From: Sorangium aterium
Lineage (GTDB): Bacteria; Myxococcota_A; Polyangia; Polyangiales; Polyangiaceae
Direction: 5' to 3'
Length of the DNA stretch: 64,000 bases
Assembly: GCF_028368935.1 (NCBI RefSeq)
Contig: NZ_JAQNDK010000002.1
Coordinates: 1,178,001-1,242,000, forward strand
Below are positions 56,065-64,000 of this stretch, piece after piece (position 1 is the stretch's first letter; each line of letters opens with the position of its first letter). The notes beneath the pieces were generated by a model. That model was given only the letters and a program-made list of their open reading frames with translations, was not told where the DNA came from and did no database searches. The translations under genes were made by a program, and so were the position numbers.

Positions 56065-56913
56065 GTGGAGCAGGGGATTCCGACGTGGGGCACGCCGATC
56101 GAGCTCCTGAAGAGCCACGGGTCCGGCGTCGCGAGCGCGCTGTTCATCGCTGTCGTCGGGTGGACGGCCGCGGCCTGGGCCGCGCGGAGCGTGCGGTCGC
56201 TCGGCAAGCAGTGGACGCAGATCGACGCGACCCTCGTCCCCTTGCTGGCCAGTGTAAGCAGGCTCACTGTCTTGACGGTCACCGCCATGGCCGTGCTCGA
56301 GCGCTTCGGCGTCGACACGAAGAGCCTGTTCGCCGTGCTCGGCGCCGCGGGTCTGACCATCGGCCTCGCCCTCAAGGACACGCTGTCGGACGTGGCCGCC
56401 GGGCTGGTCTTGCTCGTGCTCCGTCCGTTCGACGTCGGCGATGCGATCGAGGTCGACGGGACCTCCGGCATCGTCGACGCCATCGACGTGTTCCAGACCA
56501 AGCTGACGAGCTTCGACGGCGTCCCGATCATGCTGCCGAACTCCAAGGTCCGGTCCGCCAAGATCCAGAACTTCACCCGGGCGGAGCGCCGGCGCATGGA
56601 CCTCACGATCGGCGTCAGCGCCACGGCCGACATCGCTCACGCCATCGCCACGCTGCGGGACGTCCTCTCGAACGAGCCGCGCGTGCTGCCGGCGCCGGCG
56701 CCGTCGGTCGACGTTGTCGAGCTCGCGGACGAGAAGGTCAACCTGCTCGTCCGCGCCTGGACCCTCCCCGCCGATTTCTTCCCGGTGCGGCTCGAGCTCA
56801 CGCGCCACTTCAAGGAGCGGCTCGACGCAGAGGGGGTCGTCATCCCCATGCCCCAGCGCGAGCTGCATATCCCCCTTCGCGAGCCGGAGCGGCGATCTAC
56901 CCCGCTCCTCTGA
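56065..56913 (+). CDS. mscS: MscS-family mechanosensitive channel
   Basis: 282 residues from a GTG with GAGGAGG 5 nt upstream. Three transmembrane helices, the last with the Gly/Ala-rich pore pattern (SLFAVLGAAGLTIGLALKDTLSDVAAGLVL, near 92-121), then the beta domain with PFDVGDAIEVDG near 128-139 and VPIMLPNSKV near 157-166. Length is normal for the small MscS type. It releases osmolytes under osmotic downshock. It is the last of the short same-strand run from 54717. Confidence 0.88.
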   Translation: MEQGIPTWGTPIELLKSHGSGVASALFIAVVGWTAAAWAARSVRSLGKQWTQIDATLVPLLASVSRLTVLTVTAMAVLERFGVDTKSLFAVLGAAGLTIGLALKDTLSDVAAGLVLLVLRPFDVGDAIEVDGTSGIVDAIDVFQTKLTSFDGVPIMLPNSKVRSAKIQNFTRAERRRMDLTIGVSATADIAHAIATLRDVLSNEPRVLPAPAPSVDVVELADEKVNLLVRAWTLPADFFPVRLELTRHFKERLDAEGVVIPMPQRELHIPLREPERRSTPLL

Positions 56914-56985
56914 GGCGGCCCGCGCGGTTCGTGCGAGCGGCCCGGGAGGCGACCCCGCCGCGCTGCCCCTCGCCCCTGCCCGAGG

Positions 56986-57642
56986 TCAGGGCGTGCCCAT
57001 CAGGAGATAGTACCAGGTGCCCACCTCGATGGCGTTCGGGTGCGTGCCGCTCACCCGGGTCAGCGTGCTCGTGAAGATCTTCTTGTTGAACGCAAGGCCG
57101 TTGCTCGGCGCCTGCGTCTTCACGTACCAGGCGGCCGCCATCAGGGCCGATGTCTGGTTGTCCTTCTCGAACAGGACTCCCATCTTCACCTGGCTGTCGT
57201 CGGGGCTCGGCAACCGGTAGAGGTACCCGGTGCGGGTCCCCGGGACGGTACGCGTCCCCTGCGTCCAGTCGCCCTGAGTCGGGTTCCGGGGGGCCGTGAA
57301 CTGGTTGCTCGGGCTCACGACGTCCAGGAACGCGTCGAGCGCCGGCGCCGTGAAGCTCGGGATCACCTCGGACGTGAAGGTCAATGTGTTCGCGAAGGTG
57401 AGGGCGCTCGCCCACCGCCAGTACTCGGTCTGCGCCTGGAAGGTGAGCTGGCCATTGGAAACACCGTTGACCCCGAGGGCCACGATCCGGACGAGATCAG
57501 CGGTCGAAAAGATCCTGAGCCTCACGTCCGGCGGGATCTGGGCAATCACACCGGAGCCCGGTTTGGCCTTCGCAGGGCTGCGCGTCGAATGGGAAGCGCC
57601 GGCGGCGGGCGCACCGAACGTTGAGTCTGCATCGTTGCTCAT
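56986..57642 (-). CDS. Protein of unknown function
   Basis: 218 residues from the ATG at 57642 with AGGAGAG upstream; a longer frame to 57828 adds an Arg-rich extension. The first 35 residues are Ser/Ala/Pro-rich. The rest is a globular domain with hydrophobic and aromatic strands and helices, with no signal peptide and no cysteine. TWYYLLMGTP ends the chain. I recognise no family. Not obviously linked to the MscS gene, which converges with it at a gap of about 70 nt. Confidence 0.6.
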   Translation of the reverse strand: MSNDADSTFGAPAAGASHSTRSPAKAKPGSGVIAQIPPDVRLRIFSTADLVRIVALGVNGVSNGQLTFQAQTEYWRWASALTFANTLTFTSEVIPSFTAPALDAFLDVVSPSNQFTAPRNPTQGDWTQGTRTVPGTRTGYLYRLPSPDDSQVKMGVLFEKDNQTSALMAAAWYVKTQAPSNGLAFNKKIFTSTLTRVSGTHPNAIEVGTWYYLLMGTP

Positions 57643-57865
57643 GGTTGCGCTCTCTCCTGGGATGACGATCTCGACAGCATCGATCGCAGCGCGCGGACCC
57701 TGTCCAGCCCGCGCTCCGGTGGCGGCGGCACGCGCGCGCTCACGACGCGCGACCCGCGCGGCCTCACCCGGCGTCGACGCCAGGAAAGCTGGATCCTCCC
57801 GGCCGCGGCGTCGATGACAGGCGGTCACGCGCGAGGGCCGGCGAGCTCCGGCGGCGGCCCGATGT

Positions 57866-58795
57866 TCAGTACCGGATCACCTCGAGCGCCTCGGTGCCGA
57901 GCCGGATCTGCCGCGACGTCGTCCGGCGCTCGACGAGCGAGCCGGCGTCGAGCACGCCCGCGCGCGCGAGCTGCTGGCGGGCGCGGAAGACGTTGACGTT
58001 GAGGTGATGGAGGTCGAGCCGCAGCTTGCCGAGCAGGTCGTCGACGTAGCGCCACCCGCGCTCGGCCGGGGGCAGCCCGCTCTCCCGGTCGCGCAGCCGG
58101 GAGCGCGCCAGCATGAGGAGCAGCTCGTGGTGGGCGCGCGCGGCGAGCTGGATGACCTTTTCCCCCTGCACCAGGGAGACGGCGATGTGCTCCTCGTCGT
58201 GGCTCACCTCGAAGCGCAGGACGGTGAGGCCGAGGAGCTTGGGGCTCGCCGCGCTCGACGCGGTGGTCGGTACGGCGGCGTCGAGCGCCTGTGGCGGGAC
58301 GCGCAGCACCCAGGCGCCGCCGGCCTCGATGCGCTCCTGATCGACCGCCGGGCGGGTGGCCCCGTCGATCTCGATCTGCCAGACGCCGTGCTGATCCTCG
58401 AAGAGCGTCACCCGGGGATCGGCGGCGTCCGGCAGCGCGAGCAGGCCCTCCTCCGCCGCGCGCACCTCGCCGGTGAGCTCGGCCCGCGCGCTCGTGACGG
58501 GCGCGCCGGCCTCCTCCACGGTCCAGCGCTCGGCGTCGCCGCCGAACACGAGCTCCGCCCCCGCGTCGAGCGCGACCCGCTCGGCGGACGTGAGCCGCCG
58601 GCCGCCGACGTGCGTGCCGTTCGTGCTGCCGAGGTCGCGGATCCACCAGCGCGCTCCGTCCCAGAACAGGACGGCGTGCTCGCCGGAGGCGCAGCGGTCC
58701 CGGAGGCGCACGGCGCAGTCGCGCGCTCGGCCGACCCGCGCGCGCGCCGGGAGCGTCACGCGAAGGCCGTGGGCTTCATGCTTCAAGACCGCCAT
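57866..58795 (-). CDS. FHA-domain protein with C-terminal winged-helix-like domain
   Basis: 309 residues from the ATG at 58795. The FHA domain (about 10-85) has the phosphothreonine-binding features VGRARDCAVRL and SGEH, then DLGSTNGTHV. The middle (about 110-200) is variable. The last 110 residues (about 205-309) read like a winged helix with LLLMLARSRLR, HLNVNVFRARQQL and VERRTTSRQIRLG. I infer a transcription factor that docks on phosphothreonine. It is divergent from a Ser/Thr kinase gene with only 58 nt between start codons, so the kinase is its likely partner. DNA-binding residues are not certain. Confidence 0.8.
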   Translation of the reverse strand: MAVLKHEAHGLRVTLPARARVGRARDCAVRLRDRCASGEHAVLFWDGARWWIRDLGSTNGTHVGGRRLTSAERVALDAGAELVFGGDAERWTVEEAGAPVTSARAELTGEVRAAEEGLLALPDAADPRVTLFEDQHGVWQIEIDGATRPAVDQERIEAGGAWVLRVPPQALDAAVPTTASSAASPKLLGLTVLRFEVSHDEEHIAVSLVQGEKVIQLAARAHHELLLMLARSRLRDRESGLPPAERGWRYVDDLLGKLRLDLHHLNVNVFRARQQLARAGVLDAGSLVERRTTSRQIRLGTEALEVIRY

Positions 58796-58853
58796 GGATA
58801 CAGCGTAAGATGGCGCCGCCGACCACATCAACGGCGTCGAAGGCGAGACCCCC

Positions 58854-61481
58854 ATGAGCGATCCCGCGGCACTCCTCCGGAAGCTGGCGGGTGAGCTGCA
58901 CCTGTCTCCCTCGGCGTGCGCGGAGATCCAGCGGGCGCTCGCTGAGCACGCCGCGCGCAGCCTCACGGAAGAGCTGCCGGCGACCGTGGTCCGGGACGCG
59001 CCGGCGGCGGCCGGGGGCGCACCCCGGCAGACCGGAGGCGCGTCGGCCGTGGCCGAGCGCCGCCCGAGCGCCGCGCCTCCGGCGGTCCACGCGCCGGTCG
59101 CGGCGTGGCCCTGGGACCGCTACGACGATCTCGGGCTCATCGGCCGCGGGGGCATGGGCGAGGTGCGGCGCGTCCGCGATCGCGTGATGGGCCGCGTGCT
59201 CGCCATGAAGCTGCTGCGCATCGAGGGGCAAGACGACGCGGACGGCCGGGCGCGCTTCCTCGACGAGGCGCGCCTCACGGCGTGCCTTCAGCACCCAGGG
59301 ATCGTCCCCGTCCACGACTGCGGGATGCTCCCGACCGGCCAGCTCTGGTTCACGATGAAGGAGGTCCGCGGCCGCACGCTGAGCGCGCTGATCCGCGCGC
59401 TCCACGCGTCGGGCGAGGCCGGCCCCTCGCCCGAGGCGCTGCGCCGCGTGCTCGACGTCTTCGTCCGCGTCTGCGAGGCGGTCGCGTACGCGCACGGCCA
59501 GGGCGTCCTCCACCGCGATCTCAAGCCGGACAACGTCATGATCGGCGAGTTCGGCGAGGTCCTCGTGATGGACTGGGGCATCGCCCGCGCGACGGCGCGC
59601 GGCGCGCTGGCGGACGCGCTCCCGGACAGCGGCCACCACACGCACGCGGGCCTCGTCCTGGGGACGCCTGTCTACATGCCGCCGGAGCAGGCGCGCGGCG
59701 AGGCCGAGCAGCTCGGGCCGCCCAGCGACGTGTACTCCCTCGGGGCCGTCCTGTACGAGCTCCTCTGCGGCGAGCCCCCGTTCCGCGGGACGGCGCTGGC
59801 CGTCCTGGCGCAGGTGGTCCAGCGGTCGCCCGAGCAGCTCGCCGTCCGGTGCCCCGACCAGATCCCTCGGGATCTCATCGCGATCTGCGAGCGGGCGATG
59901 GCCCGCGCGCCGTCGGCGCGCTACGCGAGCGCCGAGGTGCTCGCCGCGGAGATCCGCGGCTTCCTCGACGGCGCCCGCCGTCGCGAGCGGGCGCGCGCCC
60001 TCGTCGAGGAGTCGCGCGCGCTGGCGCCGCAGATCGAGGGCCTGCGCGCGCGCGCCCGGGCCCTCCGGGCCGAGGCGAAGGCGGTGCTCGGGCGCCTCGA
60101 CTCGTTCGCGCCCGCCGCCGAGAAGGCGCAGGGGTGGGCGCTCGAGGACGAGGCGCGCGCGCTGGACCGCGCCGCCGCCCTGGACGAGGCGACCTGGCAC
60201 CAGAAGCTCCGCGCCGCGCTCAACGAGGCCCCGGACTTCGATGAAGCGCACGCGGCGCTCGCCGACGCGCACCTGGCCGACCTGCGGGCCGCCGAGGAGG
60301 CGCGCGACGCCGAGGCCGCGGCGCGCGCCGAGGCGTTCCTCAGGGCGCACGCGCGTGAGCGGCACGCGGTCTTGCTCCGCGGCACCGGCGCCCTCTCGCT
60401 GCGGACCGACCCCGAGGGGGCGCAGGTCTGGCTGCTCCGCTATGTCGAGCAGGAGCGCCGGCTCCGCGCCGAGCCCCAGGGCTTCCTCGGCCACACGCCG
60501 CTCTGCGAGGTCCCGCTCGCGCGCGGCAGCTACCTGCTCTTGATCCGCGCGCCCGGGTACCGCGAGGCGCGGTACCCTGTGAAGATCGGCCGCGGCGAGC
60601 ACTGGGACGGCGTGCGCCCGGGCGGCGCAGAGCCGTTCGTGGTGCCCCTCCTGCCCTCGGAGGCGCTCGGCGAAGAGGACGTCTACGTGCCGGCGGGCTT
60701 CTTCTCTGCCGGCGGAGACCCGCAGGCCGGCGACGGCTTGCCGGCGTGCCGGATCTGGGTCGACGGCTTCGTGGTGCGGCGGCACCCGGTGACGCAGGCC
60801 GAGTACCTCGCCTTCCTGAACGACCTGCTCGAGCGCGGGCGCGAGTCGGAGGCCGCGGCGGCGTGCCCGCGCGCGGCCCGCGCGATCGCCGGCAACGTGG
60901 ACATCCCGCTGTTCGCGCGCGACGGGGACGGGCGCTTCGTGCTCGGCCCGCAGGCGCGCGCGGAGCAGGCGCGGCACCCGGTCGCCTCGGTGGATTGGCG
61001 CAGCGCCGTCGCCTACGCGTCCTGGCTGGAGGCGCGCACCGGCGCGCCGTGGCGCCTCGTCGGCGAGCTCGAGCGCGAGAAGGCCGCGCGCGGCGTCGAC
61101 GGGCGCTTCTTCCCCTGGGGAGACGAGCCCGAGCCGACGTGGGCCTGCATGGTGGGGGGTCGCCCCGGCCCCGCGAGCCCGGCGCCGGTGGACGACCATC
61201 CGACGGACGAGGGCCCCCACGGCGCCCGGGGCCTCGCGGGCAACATCCGCGACTGGTGCGCCGAGCTGTGGATGCCCGACGGCCCCACGGTGGTCGACCG
61301 CATCGCGCGCCTCCAGCCAGCGGACGCGGCGGCTCCGGGGCTCCGCTCGATCCGCGGGGGCGCGTGGAGCTCCGGGCCCCCCGCGGTGTGCCGCGCAGCA
61401 GGCCGCTTCGCCGCGCGCCCGGAGGATCGCTTCAGCGCCGTGGGCTTCCGTCTCGCCCGGCCCGTCGTCGCCGGCGGGTAG
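58854..61481 (+). CDS. Ser/Thr protein kinase with PEGA-like and FGE-type domains
   Basis: 875 residues. Kinase domain about 90-375: GRGGMGEV loop, Lys about 118 in AMKLL, HRDLKPDN near 220-227 and DWG in place of DFG near 240. Helical region about 380-500, PEGA-like domain (RTDPEGAQVWLL near 517-528) to about 600. From about 615 an FGE-sulfatase-type domain (YVPAGFFSAGGD, HPVTQAEYLAFLN, ARGLAGNIRDWCAE, SIRGGAWSS) runs to the end. The paired cysteines of active FGE are missing, so that part is probably a binding domain or substrate. No transmembrane helix is evident. It is divergent from the FHA/winged-helix gene and is likely its regulator. Confidence 0.88.
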   Translation: MSDPAALLRKLAGELHLSPSACAEIQRALAEHAARSLTEELPATVVRDAPAAAGGAPRQTGGASAVAERRPSAAPPAVHAPVAAWPWDRYDDLGLIGRGGMGEVRRVRDRVMGRVLAMKLLRIEGQDDADGRARFLDEARLTACLQHPGIVPVHDCGMLPTGQLWFTMKEVRGRTLSALIRALHASGEAGPSPEALRRVLDVFVRVCEAVAYAHGQGVLHRDLKPDNVMIGEFGEVLVMDWGIARATARGALADALPDSGHHTHAGLVLGTPVYMPPEQARGEAEQLGPPSDVYSLGAVLYELLCGEPPFRGTALAVLAQVVQRSPEQLAVRCPDQIPRDLIAICERAMARAPSARYASAEVLAAEIRGFLDGARRRERARALVEESRALAPQIEGLRARARALRAEAKAVLGRLDSFAPAAEKAQGWALEDEARALDRAAALDEATWHQKLRAALNEAPDFDEAHAALADAHLADLRAAEEARDAEAAARAEAFLRAHARERHAVLLRGTGALSLRTDPEGAQVWLLRYVEQERRLRAEPQGFLGHTPLCEVPLARGSYLLLIRAPGYREARYPVKIGRGEHWDGVRPGGAEPFVVPLLPSEALGEEDVYVPAGFFSAGGDPQAGDGLPACRIWVDGFVVRRHPVTQAEYLAFLNDLLERGRESEAAAACPRAARAIAGNVDIPLFARDGDGRFVLGPQARAEQARHPVASVDWRSAVAYASWLEARTGAPWRLVGELEREKAARGVDGRFFPWGDEPEPTWACMVGGRPGPASPAPVDDHPTDEGPHGARGLAGNIRDWCAELWMPDGPTVVDRIARLQPADAAAPGLRSIRGGAWSSGPPAVCRAAGRFAARPEDRFSAVGFRLARPVVAGG

Positions 61482-61661
61482 CCGGTCGTCGCCGGCGCGC
61501 AGGGGATGCGTTCGGCCGCGGCGATCGCCGTATTTGGCTGCTGAGCCCGCATCGCAGCGCTGGCGGCGGGGAACGAACTGTAACAGACGGCAACAGACGG
61601 CGGATGTCGCGTTTGCACTCGAGCGCTAGGCTCGTCGGGACAGCCTGTGTCCACGAGGTCC

Positions 61662-63434
61662 ATGGAGAACACGGATTCGCATCATGAAACGGCGGAGCCC
61701 TCCGACCCGGCCTCGCCTGCCGCGGCAGAGCTCGCTGCGGCATCCTTGCAGCGCGGCGAGGCGGGGGCTGCGCTGCTCGATCAGGAGCGCTCTGCGCTGC
61801 ACGAGTCCTCCGCGGACGGCGCGCTGGTCGACGCCTTCTTCCAGGCCACGACCGCGGGGCTCGGGATGATCGACCGCGACCTCCGCGTGGTGCGGCTCAA
61901 CCAGGCGCTGGCGGACATCAACGGGATCCCCCTCGATGCGCACCTCGGCAGGACGATCCCCGAGCTGCTCCCGGAGATGAGCGACGTGATCGTCGCGCAT
62001 CTCCGGCGTGTCCTGGCGACGGGCGAGGCGTTCACCGCCGAGGTGACGGGGACGACGCGCGCGTCGGAGCGACCGCGCTCCTGGCTGGTCAATTACGCGC
62101 CTGTGCGGGCGAAGGACGGGCGCGTCATGGGTGTGGGGACGATCGTCCTCGACATCACCGAGCGCAAGCAGACGGAGGACAGGCTCCAGGAAGAAGGGGA
62201 GACGCTCGAGCTGCTCAATCGCGCCGGCAAGCAGCTCGCCGCCGAGCTGGATCTGGAGAAGCTCGTGCAGGCGGTGACCGACGCGGCCACCCGGCTGAGC
62301 GGCGCCCAGTTCGGCGCGTTCTTTTACAATGTCACGAACGCCGAGGGGAAGAGCTACATGCTCTACACCATCTCTGGCGTGCCACGAGAGCACTTCTCCG
62401 GGTTCCCGATGCCGCGCAACACCGACGTGTTCGCGCCGACCTTCAACGGAGAGGGCGTGGTGCGGCTCGACGACGTCACGAAGGACCCGCGCTACGGGAA
62501 CAGCCCCCCTTACCACGGGATGCCGAAGGGCCACTTGCCTGTCGTCAGCTACCTTGCTGTGCCGGTGGTCTCCCGTTCTGGGCATGTCATCGGCGGGCTG
62601 TTCTTCGGGCACTCCGCGCGGGGCGTCTTCACCGAGCGGGCGGAGAAGCTGGTGGTCGGCCTCGCGGCCCAGGCCGCCATTGCGATGGATAACGCGCACC
62701 TGTTCCGGAAGGCGCAGCAGCTCATCCAGGCGCTCGAGCGGAGCAACAAGGAGCTCGACCGCTTCGCCTACGTGGCGAGCCACGACCTGAAGGCGCCGCT
62801 CCGCGCCATCGCGAACCTCTCGCAGTGGATCGAGGACGATCTCGTGGACAAGGCGACGCCGGAGACGCGCCAGTACATGGATCTCCTCCGCTCGCGCGTG
62901 GTCCGGCTGGAGGCGCTCATCGACGGGATCCTGCGCTACTCGCGCGCTGGACGGCTCCGCGACAGGCCCGAGATCGTGGACGTCCAGAAGCTCCTCGAGG
63001 ACGTCCTCGCGCTGCTCACGCTCCCTGCGAGCGCGTCGATCGATATCGCGGCGGGCATGCCGACGCTCCTCGCCGAGCGGGTCCCGCTGGAGCAGGTCTT
63101 CCTGAACCTGATCGGCAATGCGCTGAAGTATGCCGAACGCCCCGACGCGCGCGTCGAGGTGCGGGGGCGGGCGCTGGGCGATCTCTGGGAGTTCTCGGTG
63201 AAGGACAACGGGCCCGGGATCGACCCGCGATACCACGGGAAGGTATGGGAGATCTTCCAGACCCTGAACGCGCGCGACAACATCGAGGGGACGGGCATCG
63301 GGCTCGCGATCGTCCAGAAGATCGTGCTCAGCAAGGGGGGGCGTGTGTGGGTCGAGTCCGAGCAGGGCGCCGGCGCCACGTTCTTCTTCACCTGGCCTCG
63401 GATGGAGACGGACGGCGGGCTCGGCATGCGCTGA
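61662..63434 (+). CDS. PAS-GAF histidine kinase
   Basis: 590 residues from an ATG at 61662 (a GTG at 61647 is the alternative). PAS domain about 60-165 (GLGMIDRDLRVVRLNQALA), GAF about 175-340, then HisKA with His374 in YVASHDLKAPL and a HATPase_c domain about 470-585 showing N box NLIGNALKYA, G1 DNGPGID and G2 GTGIGLAIV. No membrane segment, so it is a cytoplasmic sensor kinase, similar in core to phytochrome-type kinases but without a chromophore Cys that I can assign. No response regulator is adjacent. Confidence 0.88.
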   Translation: MENTDSHHETAEPSDPASPAAAELAAASLQRGEAGAALLDQERSALHESSADGALVDAFFQATTAGLGMIDRDLRVVRLNQALADINGIPLDAHLGRTIPELLPEMSDVIVAHLRRVLATGEAFTAEVTGTTRASERPRSWLVNYAPVRAKDGRVMGVGTIVLDITERKQTEDRLQEEGETLELLNRAGKQLAAELDLEKLVQAVTDAATRLSGAQFGAFFYNVTNAEGKSYMLYTISGVPREHFSGFPMPRNTDVFAPTFNGEGVVRLDDVTKDPRYGNSPPYHGMPKGHLPVVSYLAVPVVSRSGHVIGGLFFGHSARGVFTERAEKLVVGLAAQAAIAMDNAHLFRKAQQLIQALERSNKELDRFAYVASHDLKAPLRAIANLSQWIEDDLVDKATPETRQYMDLLRSRVVRLEALIDGILRYSRAGRLRDRPEIVDVQKLLEDVLALLTLPASASIDIAAGMPTLLAERVPLEQVFLNLIGNALKYAERPDARVEVRGRALGDLWEFSVKDNGPGIDPRYHGKVWEIFQTLNARDNIEGTGIGLAIVQKIVLSKGGRVWVESEQGAGATFFFTWPRMETDGGLGMR

Positions 63435-63598
63435 GGAGCGGCTGTGGCGCTGCGCGAGGCGAGCGTGGCAATCCGCCACGCCCCGCGCCGCGTGGCGGAG
63501 CCGGAGCGCCGCGGCCGCTCGCCGCGGGGCGGTGGCGCGCGATCTGCTTCTCGCTGTCGGGTGGGCATGGGCCCTTGCCCCATGCCGGGAGCGCGACG

Positions 63599-64000
63599 GT
63601 GAAGCATCGATCCATGGCGGTCCTCCTGAACTGCTCCTCCCGATCGAACCGAGCGGCGGCGCAGCGCGCGCGGCTCGGGGAGCTCCTGAGAGAGAGCGGC
63701 CTCGCCGCGGAGGTGCTGTGCGCCGAGAAGGGGCAGCAGCTCGGGGAGCTCGCCCGCCGTGTGGCGCGGGGGCCTTGCGACCTCGTCGTGGCCGGCGGCG
63801 GCGACGGGACGGTGAACACCGTCGCTGCCGCGATCGCTGGGACGGACAAGACGATGGGCGTCCTTCCGCTCGGCACGGTGAACCATTTTGCCAAGCACCT
63901 CGGCGTTCCGCTGACCCTTGAGGGCGCCGTGCGCACGCTCGTCGAGGGGCGGCGCGTCCGGGTCGATGTCGGCGAGGTCAACGGCCGGGTCTTCGTGAAC
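63599..64000 (+). CDS. Diacylglycerol-kinase-family protein, partial (runs off right edge)
   Basis: 134 residues are visible. A GTG at 63599 with GGGAG upstream or an ATG at 63614 could start it. The catalytic-domain motifs are VVAGGGDGTVN near 64-74 and GVLPLGTVNHFAKHLGVPL near 91-109, typical of the DAGK/sphingosine-kinase/YegS lipid-kinase family. The rest lies outside the window. It follows the histidine kinase by about 165 nt, including a hairpin-like GGCATGGG...CCCATGCC at about 63564-63587. Confidence 0.8.
   Translation, partial: MKHRSMAVLLNCSSRSNRAAAQRARLGELLRESGLAAEVLCAEKGQQLGELARRVARGPCDLVVAGGGDGTVNTVAAAIAGTDKTMGVLPLGTVNHFAKHLGVPLTLEGAVRTLVEGRRVRVDVGEVNGRVFVN

Noticed and set aside
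63533-63549. Sigma-54-like TGGCGCG-CGAT-CTGCT before the lipid-kinase gene
   Set aside because: Two mismatches at key positions; spacing is right but evidence is too weak to list as a promoter.

Overview
The window reads as chromosome of a large-genome myxobacterium of the Sorangium/Polyangium type. This is inferred from very high GC, long intergenic spacers, many lipoproteins with Cys-rich DUF4215, pre-peptidase (PPC), thrombospondin type 3 and formylglycine-generating-enzyme (FGE) type domains, a MYXO-CTERM-like protease tail, an FHA protein beside a Ser/Thr kinase, two adjacent sigma factors and the CXXXY form of CcmE. No rRNA, tRNA, CRISPR array or intact insertion sequence was seen.

Layout. 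1-11 kb: a partial FG-GAP-like lipoprotein that runs off the left edge, a small DUF5522 protein, a TSP3/VWA lipoprotein, a family-21 glycosyltransferase, an isovaleryl-type acyl-CoA dehydrogenase and a very long FGE-domain lipoprotein. 11-12.2 kb: debris (an Rhs remnant and two tandem copies of a 140-nt repeat). 12.2-20.2 kb: a modular zinc metallopeptidase, a methyltransferase, a trypsin-like protease, a lipoprotein and an AraC regulator. 20.2-24.8 kb: an accessory island of visibly lower GC that holds a 2-oxoglutarate oxygenase, an AlaX tRNA-editing protein, a winged-helix regulator and a convergent LysE-type exporter. It lies between two arrays of the same 32-nt repeat and next to a decayed copy of the start of the FGE-lipoprotein gene. 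24.8-34.9 kb: lipoproteins, duplicated and broken segments, two translationally coupled sigma factors, CcmE, an EEP-family hydrolase and a frameshifted NAD(P)-binding protein. 35-43.2 kb: large secreted or surface proteins. 43.7-51.6 kb: a YkgJ-type protein, aspartate kinase, and a tight operon of a HAD phosphatase with a CUT1 sugar or glycerol-phosphate ABC importer. 52-64 kb: a beta-propeller/cytochrome c lipoprotein, a histone H1-like protein, an MscS channel, a divergent FHA/kinase pair, a PAS-GAF histidine kinase and the start of a diacylglycerol-kinase-family gene.

The most interesting unit is the oxygenase-AlaX-regulator-exporter island. Its gene content suggests making or modifying an amino-acid-like compound, clearing tRNA mischarged with it and exporting it. 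That reading is inference from families and gene order only. Secondary points are the sigma factor fused to a membrane and repeat domain, a leaderless-looking regulator, and several recently broken or duplicated genes.
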